A DNA stretch of 12,078 bases from Clostridia bacterium (GTDB lineage Bacteria; Bacillota_A; Clostridia; Oscillospirales; CAG-272): contig JAFQLN010000180.1 of NCBI GenBank assembly GCA_017414585.1, positions 1 to 12,078 on the forward strand, written 5' to 3'. A program made the translations under genes and the position numbers. The notes beneath the pieces were generated by a model. That model was not told where the DNA came from. It saw only the letters and a list, made by a program, of their open reading frames with translations, and made no database searches. Positions 5,996 through 12,078 of the stretch are shown here, piece after piece (position 1 is the stretch's first letter; every line of letters begins with the position of its first letter).

Positions 5996-6493
5996 ATGGA
6001 TGGCGAATACCTTGAGCTGATATCACTGAATATCTGGCATATTATTGTAACGATCGCCAATCTTCTGATCCTCGCGCTGATCATCAAAAAAATCCTCTGG
6101 GAACGTGTCAAAAAAGTCGTTGCCGAACGGCAGGGACAGGTGGACGATATCTACCGTTATGCCGAAGAAGCGCTGGACCAGGCGGAGCACGATAAAAAGC
6201 TCTACGGTGAGAAAATCGCCGGCGCCAAAGAGGAAGCGGATTCTATCGTCAAGGCTGCCGTACAGCGTGCGGATCGTCTCGGGGATGAAATCATCGCGGA
6301 CGCAAAGGTCAAAGCTGCCGATACCATGAAAAAGGCGGAAGCGGAGATCGAACAGGAAAAGAAGAAGGCTATGAACGAACTCAAGAACGAAGTCGCGGAG
6401 ATTTCCGTACAGATCGCCGAGTCCGTTGTCGGACGTGAAATTACCGAAGACGACCACCGTGACCTGATCGACTCGTTTATTGAAAAACTGTAA
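5996..6493 (+). CDS. atpF: ATP synthase subunit b
   Basis: A 165-residue peripheral stalk subunit. The start is set at ATG 5996, with GGGAG 7 nt upstream; an open frame extends back to 5840 but overlaps atpE and lacks homology. One membrane helix (about 11-32, HIIVTIANLLILALIIKKIL) is followed by the conserved junction IKKILWERV and a long Ala/Glu/Lys-rich coiled coil (about 40-150) that dimerises along F1. The C-terminus SVVGREITEDDHRDLIDSFI binds the delta subunit in the family. Only one b-type gene is present, so a homodimer is expected. It lies 64 bases after atpE and 15 before atpH. Confidence 0.95.
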   Translation: MDGEYLELISLNIWHIIVTIANLLILALIIKKILWERVKKVVAERQGQVDDIYRYAEEALDQAEHDKKLYGEKIAGAKEEADSIVKAAVQRADRLGDEIIADAKVKAADTMKKAEAEIEQEKKKAMNELKNEVAEISVQIAESVVGREITEDDHRDLIDSFIEKL

Positions 6494-6508
6494 GCATACG
6501 GTTGTATT

Positions 6509-7042
6509 ATGAATGAAATCATTACTGAATACGGCGGCGGACTGTTTCTGCTTGCCGAAGAAGAAGGGCTGGAGGATCAGCTGCTCGGGGAAACGCGGAT
6601 GCTTGCGTCCCTTCTGACAGCGGACTATACACGCCTGCTTATCAATCCGAATCTGCCGAAGGAACAGCGGATTGCCATCGTCGGGGAACTTCTCGACGGT
6701 CGGGTTCATCCGTATATGGCAAATTTCGTCAAACTGATGACGGAACGCCGGCTGGCATCGGCACTGAAGGGCTGCTTCGGCGAATACGAACGTCTGTATT
6801 ACGAAAAATTCCGTGTTGTCCGGGTTCTTGCGGAAAGCGCAGTGGAACTCAGCGAAGCACAGAAGAAGCGGCTGGAAGAAAAACTGACCGCGCATACGGG
6901 CTGCCGCATTGAAGTCCGTTACAGCATCAACCCGTCGCTGATCGGCGGGATGCGGCTGTTCTACAACAACCGCGAAATCAACGACAGCATCAAATCCAGA
7001 CTCACCGAAATCGGCGCTGTTTTATCCGATACGGTGGTGTGA
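6509..7042 (+). CDS. atpH: ATP synthase subunit delta (OSCP)
   Basis: A 177-residue cytoplasmic subunit that joins the peripheral stalk to the top of F1. The N-terminal six-helix domain begins MNEIITEYGGGLFLLAEEEG, the usual opening (EYA.AL..LA.E). The C-terminal portion has VVRVLAESAVELSEAQKKRL followed by the conserved LIGGMRLFYNNREINDSIK, matching the family IGG..i..gd...D.S...rL. The start has no clear Shine-Dalgarno sequence in the 15-base gap after atpF, so initiation probably relies on translational coupling. Confidence 0.93.
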   Translation: MNEIITEYGGGLFLLAEEEGLEDQLLGETRMLASLLTADYTRLLINPNLPKEQRIAIVGELLDGRVHPYMANFVKLMTERRLASALKGCFGEYERLYYEKFRVVRVLAESAVELSEAQKKRLEEKLTAHTGCRIEVRYSINPSLIGGMRLFYNNREINDSIKSRLTEIGAVLSDTVV

Positions 7043-7064
7043 CTGAAAGATTAGGAGATATACT

Positions 7065-8597
7065 ATGGGAATCCGTCCCGATGAAATATCGAATATCATA
7101 AAGAACCAGATTAAGCAATACGAAAACAAAGCCGAAGAAGCCGAAACCGGCACTGTCATCACAGTCGGTGACGGTATCGTGCGCGCGTTCGGACTGGATA
7201 ACTGCATGGCAAATGAGCTGGTCACCTTTGAAGGCGGCGAGCACGGCATGGCGATGAACCTTGAAGAACAGACCGTGGCGATTGTTATGCTCGACGATAC
7301 ATCTGAAATCCGCGAAGGTTCCAAAGTCAAGCGTACCGGCGGCGTTGTGTCGGTTCCTGTCGGAGACGGCATGATCGGACGCATCGTCAACGCACTCGGC
7401 AAACCGATTGACGGTAAAGGACCGACCGGATGCACCGAAACCTATCCGATCGAACGCATCGCACCCGGCATTATCAAGCGTAAAAGCGTTTCCGTCCCGC
7501 TGCAGACCGGTATCAAAGCGATTGACTCCATGATCCCGATCGGCAGAGGGCAGCGAGAACTTATCGTCGGTGACCGTCAGACGGGGAAGACAACCATTGC
7601 CATTGATACGATCCTCAACCAGAAGGATACCGGTGTTATCTGTATCTACGTTGCCATCGGTCAGAAGAACTCGACCGTTGCGGGCATTGCGGAAACCTTC
7701 CGGAAAGCAGGCGCGGACAGTTATACGATCATCGTAGCCGCAACCGCATCCGAAGGCGCACCGCTGCAGTATATCGCACCGTATTCCGGCTGTGCGATTG
7801 CAGAGTACTTCATGGCGCAGGGAAAGGACGTTCTCATTGTCTATGACGACCTTTCCAAGCACGCCGTTGCATACCGTGCACTGTCCCTGCTCATCCGCAG
7901 ACCTCCGGGACGTGAAGCATACCCCGGCGACGTCTTCTACCTGCACTCCAGACTGCTCGAGCGCTCTGCGAGACTTGCTCCCGAGTACGGCGGCGGTTCC
8001 ATTACCGCTCTGCCGATTATTGAAACACAGGCAGGCGACGTGTCCGCCTATATCCCGACAAACGTCATTTCCATTACGGACGGACAGATCTTCCTTGAAA
8101 CGGAACTCTTCCACGCGGGCATTATTCCCGCTGTCAACCCCGGTATTTCCGTATCCCGAGTCGGCGGTTCCGCGCAGATCAAGGCAATGAAGAAAACTGC
8201 GTCCTCCCTCAAGCTGCTCTATTCACAGTACAGAGAACTGCAGGCATTTGCACAGTTCGGCTCCGACCTCGACGCGGATACCAAAGCCCGTCTGGCACTC
8301 GGTGAACGCATTGTGGCGATTCTCAAGCAGGACAAGAACGCACCCGTACCTGTGGAATACCAGATTGCAATTATTTTCGCGGCAGTCAACGGATACCTGA
8401 ACGAAATCGAAGTCAAGGATGTCCCGGCATACGAACGCGAACTTCGTGCCTTCATGCAGATGCGGTATGATGAACTGATGAAGCGTATTGTCGAAACCGG
8501 CGTGCTCACCGATGAAGATACCGAACTGATGAAGCAGGCTGTCAGCGAATGCACGGAAAAATTCCGCACCGAGACCTATGGCGTGATGCCTGACTGA
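7065..8597 (+). CDS. atpA: ATP synthase subunit alpha
   Basis: A 510-residue, full-length non-catalytic nucleotide-binding subunit of the alpha3beta3 head. Walker A is GDRQTGKT (169-176) and the Walker B-like strand is DVLIVYDD (255-262). [20 protein letters not shown] (279-298) is invariant in the family. The arginine finger that reaches the catalytic site of beta is Arg365 in [11 protein letters not shown]. The N-terminus IKNQIKQYE is the helix contacting delta. AGGAG lies 7 nt before the ATG, 22 bases after atpH. Nothing is truncated. Confidence 0.98.
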   Translation: MGIRPDEISNIIKNQIKQYENKAEEAETGTVITVGDGIVRAFGLDNCMANELVTFEGGEHGMAMNLEEQTVAIVMLDDTSEIREGSKVKRTGGVVSVPVGDGMIGRIVNALGKPIDGKGPTGCTETYPIERIAPGIIKRKSVSVPLQTGIKAIDSMIPIGRGQRELIVGDRQTGKTTIAIDTILNQKDTGVICIYVAIGQKNSTVAGIAETFRKAGADSYTIIVAATASEGAPLQYIAPYSGCAIAEYFMAQGKDVLIVYDDLSKHAVAYRALSLLIRRPPGREAYPGDVFYLHSRLLERSARLAPEYGGGSITALPIIETQAGDVSAYIPTNVISITDGQIFLETELFHAGIIPAVNPGISVSRVGGSAQIKAMKKTASSLKLLYSQYRELQAFAQFGSDLDADTKARLALGERIVAILKQDKNAPVPVEYQIAIIFAAVNGYLNEIEVKDVPAYERELRAFMQMRYDELMKRIVETGVLTDEDTELMKQAVSECTEKFRTETYGVMPD

Positions 8598-8614
8598 TTG
8601 CGGAGGAGTGTGCT

Positions 8615-9457
8615 ATGGGAGCCAATATCAAAGCGATCCGAGCCCGCATCAAAAGTGTCGATTCCACAAAGCATATCACAAAAGCCATGAATCTGGTGGC
8701 GTCATCCAAAATCCGCCGTGCCAGTGCGCGCATGGAGCAGTCCCGGTTTTTCCGGCAGGTTCTTCTTGACGCATTTGCGGATCTTGCGGCGGAAAAAAGT
8801 TCGTATTCCGAACAGCGCAGCCGCAGTCTTCCGACCCTGTATATCATCATAGCGGGCGACCGTGGACTTGCCGGCGGATACAACAACAATATTTTCCGAT
8901 CCGCGATGACCATGCTGAATGGAAACGACCTTATTCTGCCGATCGGCAAGCGTGCGGTGGAATACTATAAGGCACACGGGAATGTTATATCGGAAGAATA
9001 TATTTCCGCGGAAAACTTCACAGCGGAGCAGAGTGCGCAAGCCGCATACCGGATCCGCGATTTGTATGACCGTGGGGAAATCGGGGCAGTCAGTCTGATT
9101 GCGACAAAATTTGTTTCGATGCTGTCGCAGGAACCAAGCCTCACCCGTCTCCTGCCGCTCGAAATGCAGAAACCGGAGAATGCAGAAGAAGATTTTGCAC
9201 CTGCCGCTCTCGTTGAATATGAACCGAGCGCGGAAGAAGTTCTTGCAGCAGCAATTCCGGAATATATCTCCGGTGTGCTGTATACTTCCGTGATGGAAGC
9301 GTTCGCGTCGGAACTTGCCGCAAGACGTTCGGCGATGGATACGGCTACCAAGAACGCCGATGCCATGCTCGACGATCTCAGTCTCAAGTACAACCGTGCA
9401 AGACAGGGTGCGATCACGCAGGAAATCACCGAAATTGTCGCCGGCGCCAATGCCTGA
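8615..9457 (+). CDS. atpG: ATP synthase subunit gamma
   Basis: A 280-residue central rotor shaft. The N-terminal helix has IRARIKSVDSTKHITKAMNL and VASSKIRRA, and the C-terminal helix ends NRARQGAITQEITEIVAGA, the two halves of the coiled coil inside the alpha3beta3 head. The middle segment AGDRGLAGGYNNNIF corresponds to the family block SDRGLCGG.N. GGAGGAG precedes the ATG by about 6 nt, and the gene follows atpA by 17 bases. Length is close to the usual 285-290 residues. No chloroplast-type regulatory Cys insertion is present. Confidence 0.97.
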   Translation: MGANIKAIRARIKSVDSTKHITKAMNLVASSKIRRASARMEQSRFFRQVLLDAFADLAAEKSSYSEQRSRSLPTLYIIIAGDRGLAGGYNNNIFRSAMTMLNGNDLILPIGKRAVEYYKAHGNVISEEYISAENFTAEQSAQAAYRIRDLYDRGEIGAVSLIATKFVSMLSQEPSLTRLLPLEMQKPENAEEDFAPAALVEYEPSAEEVLAAAIPEYISGVLYTSVMEAFASELAARRSAMDTATKNADAMLDDLSLKYNRARQGAITQEITEIVAGANA

Positions 9458-9494
9458 ACGGCTCAAAACGGCGAAAAACTGAAAAGTTATCTGA

Positions 9495-10937
<1,443 letters not shown>

Positions 10938-10965
10938 CGGATGAGAATCGAAAGGTGCTGGACGG

Positions 10966-11232
10966 ATGAAAACATTCAAATTACAGATTGCCGCACCCGA
11001 CGGACTTCGTTATGACGGGGAAGCGGTACAGCTTTCCGTGCGCGGAATCGGCGGCGAACTTGCCATTCTGGCGGGACACATTCCGTTCGTGACTGCGCTC
11101 CGTTCCGGGGAATGCCGCGTGTACCTCGAGGATGGCGGAATCCGGCGTGCGAACTGCTCCGGAGGAATGCTCATGGTATCGAAGGAATGTGTGCGTGTGC
11201 TGTCGTCGGATTTCAAATGGACAGAAGAATAA
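10966..11232 (+). CDS. atpC: ATP synthase subunit epsilon, C-terminal domain absent
   Basis: An 88-residue protein with ribosome binding site AAGGTG 8 nt upstream. The sequence fits the N-terminal beta-sandwich of epsilon: FKLQIAAPDGLRYDGEA, the core GGELAILAGHIPFVTALRSGE, and SGGMLMVSKECVRVLS, ending FKWTEE. The usual bacterial protein has 130-140 residues, with a two-helix C-terminal domain that can insert into the head and block hydrolysis; that part is missing. Translating the downstream frames gives nothing like it, and a terminator begins 2 bases after the stop, so this is a genuine short form and not a frameshift. The remaining domain is enough to bind gamma and the c-ring. Confidence 0.93.
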   Translation: MKTFKLQIAAPDGLRYDGEAVQLSVRGIGGELAILAGHIPFVTALRSGECRVYLEDGGIRRANCSGGMLMVSKECVRVLSSDFKWTEE

Positions 11233-11234
11233 AC

Positions 11235-11280
11235 AAAAGCAGGGTTTTTCTAATCGGAAGATCCTGCTTTTTCTCTTTTT
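11235..11280 (+). terminator. Intrinsic terminator of the atp operon
   Basis: AAAAGCAGG (11235-11243) pairs with CCTGCTTTT (11263-11271). An inner stem TTTTC/GAAGA (11246-11250, 11257-11261) closes a 6-nt loop, and the T-rich run TTTTTCTCTTTTT follows. It lies directly behind the atpC stop. Confidence 0.85.
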
Positions 11281-11323
11281 CTGAAAATTGTCTGAAGTCG
11301 GGCTGAAAGGTTTGAAAAGTTCA

Positions 11324-11352
11324 TTGACAAACGTACAGATATATGCTACCAT
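11324..11352 (+). promoter_or_regulatory. Promoter of the downstream permease gene
   Basis: Consensus TTGACA (11324-11329), 17 bp, then TACCAT (11347-11352) with TG at 11344-11345 (extended -10). The start would fall near 11359, leaving a very short leader (about 16 nt) that contains AGGAGG. Confidence 0.75.
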
Positions 11353-11374
11353 GGCAGAAATAGGAGGCGATGTT

Positions 11375-12078
11375 ATGCGGACGGCATTCTTTTACGCATT
11401 GCGGGAGTTATATAGAAGGCGTATGCATTTTGCGGATATCATTTTCCTTGCCGGATCGGCTGTTTTTGTTCCCGTAACCCTGTACGGATATACAGAAGCA
11501 CAGCGAGGAAACGGCGGGAACAGACAGTTTGTATTTTTCTTTGTTCTGACTGCTGTTCTGTTGTACAGCATGGCGGTAATGTCTCTCGCGGATAAGTATG
11601 ACAAGTTTTCGGGCGATTACCGGATTCTGCATCGGCTCGGACTGAACCGCGGACATCTATTGATCATACAGGTTGTGGAAATGACTGCGGTTTTCATCTG
11701 TGCATCAGCAGTTTTCTATCCCCTTTCGATTGCCTTTCTTGCGGGGATTATTGCATGGTACAACAGGATGCTTGACGCATACCCGTGGATGGCTGAAGAA
11801 CGCTTTGCACAGTTCAGTCTGCCCGAGAAGATCGAGCTTCCGCATTTTTGTAAAGAAATTCTCCTTCTTCTGCTGGCTGTCTGGTTTGTTCTGCTTCTAG
11901 CGTCCACAGCGGCGTATCTGATATCCGGAAAAACAAAAAATTCCCCCGTACAGCTTCGGCTCGGAAACGGTCTGCTTCCGGGAGAGGAATGTCTGGAGAG
12001 GAGAAATGATTTGTCCGCTTACGCACGGGCTGTGTCGGGGAGAATGAGGCGGCAGATGAAGCATGGCGGAAAAACAGC
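11375..12078 (+). CDS. Putative FtsX-like ABC transporter permease (3' end outside window)
   Basis: AGGAGG (11362-11367) lies 7 nt before ATG 11375, and the frame stays open to the window edge, giving at least 234 residues. Hydrophobic segments are at about 20-38, 52-72, 97-127 and 161-184. Between the second and third is YDKFSGDYRILHRLGLNRGH (75-94), similar to the segment before the last helices in FtsX/MacB-type permeases (..R.LG.sr..i..i). After the fourth segment comes a basic stretch RMRRQMKHGGKT. The family assignment is tentative: no ATPase gene is visible and the rest of the protein is missing. If correct, it would pair with an ABC ATPase encoded downstream. It has its own promoter and is separate from the atp operon. 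Confidence 0.6.
   Translation, partial: MRTAFFYALRELYRRRMHFADIIFLAGSAVFVPVTLYGYTEAQRGNGGNRQFVFFFVLTAVLLYSMAVMSLADKYDKFSGDYRILHRLGLNRGHLLIIQVVEMTAVFICASAVFYPLSIAFLAGIIAWYNRMLDAYPWMAEERFAQFSLPEKIELPHFCKEILLLLLAVWFVLLLASTAAYLISGKTKNSPVQLRLGNGLLPGEECLERRNDLSAYARAVSGRMRRQMKHGGKT

Noticed and set aside
11220..11306. Frameshifted remainder of epsilon downstream of the atpC stop
   Set aside because: The only frame open there gives a basic, Phe-rich peptide unlike the Ala/Glu-rich helical domain, and the DNA is a terminator hairpin.

Overview
The window looks like a chromosomal stretch from an anaerobic, fermentative Firmicute of class Clostridia, probably Oscillospiraceae/Ruminococcaceae-like. This rests on strong AGGAGG-type ribosome binding sites, sigma-A promoters with extended -10 (TGn) elements, an F-type ATP synthase operon that includes atpI, a c subunit of the sodium-binding type, and a regulator architecture (OmpR-like winged helix, BTAD, GGDEF-like remnant) that I associate with that group. 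The genus cannot be settled from the sequence. No rRNA, tRNA, CRISPR array, insertion sequence or prophage gene was seen.

Layout. (1) 1-395 is the 3' end of a 6-phosphofructokinase gene, closed by an intrinsic terminator. (2) 475-1899 is a single-gene unit with its own promoter and a leader that can fold. It encodes a secreted 424-residue protein with a beta-helix-like body, a Cys-rich module with two CxxC pairs and a short amphipathic tail. A bidirectional terminator (1972-2003) separates it from the convergent gene. (3) 2011-3213 (minus) encodes a 400-residue BTAD-family transcriptional regulator with a degenerate GGDEF-like C-terminus; its promoter overlaps a palindrome. (4) 3415-3825 (minus) encodes a 136-residue conserved protein of unknown function starting at TTG; its promoter carries tandem TGTNACA-type palindromes. 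(5) 3826-4278 is an AT-rich gap of about 450 bp holding two divergently oriented promoters. (6) 4279-11232 is the complete ATP synthase operon atpI-B-E-F-H-A-G-D-C, read from one near-consensus promoter and closed by a terminator. (7) From 11324 a new promoter drives an ORF for a polytopic, FtsX-like permease that runs off the window.

How the genes work together. AtpB, E and F form the membrane Fo part and AtpH, A, G, D and C the F1 part, with AtpI as assembly helper. Two features stand out. The c subunit carries the two-carboxylate arrangement (Glu32 and Glu65, with Thr66 and Tyr70) known from sodium-translocating c11 rings. The epsilon subunit has only 88 residues: the beta-sandwich is present and the C-terminal helical domain, which inhibits ATP hydrolysis in many bacteria, is absent, with a terminator directly behind the stop. 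The beta subunit DELSEED loop also reads DELSAED. Together these suggest a sodium-coupled enzyme without epsilon-type latching, perhaps used in the hydrolysis direction to maintain ion gradients during fermentation; that last step is inference. I did not recognise a wholly new multi-gene system.
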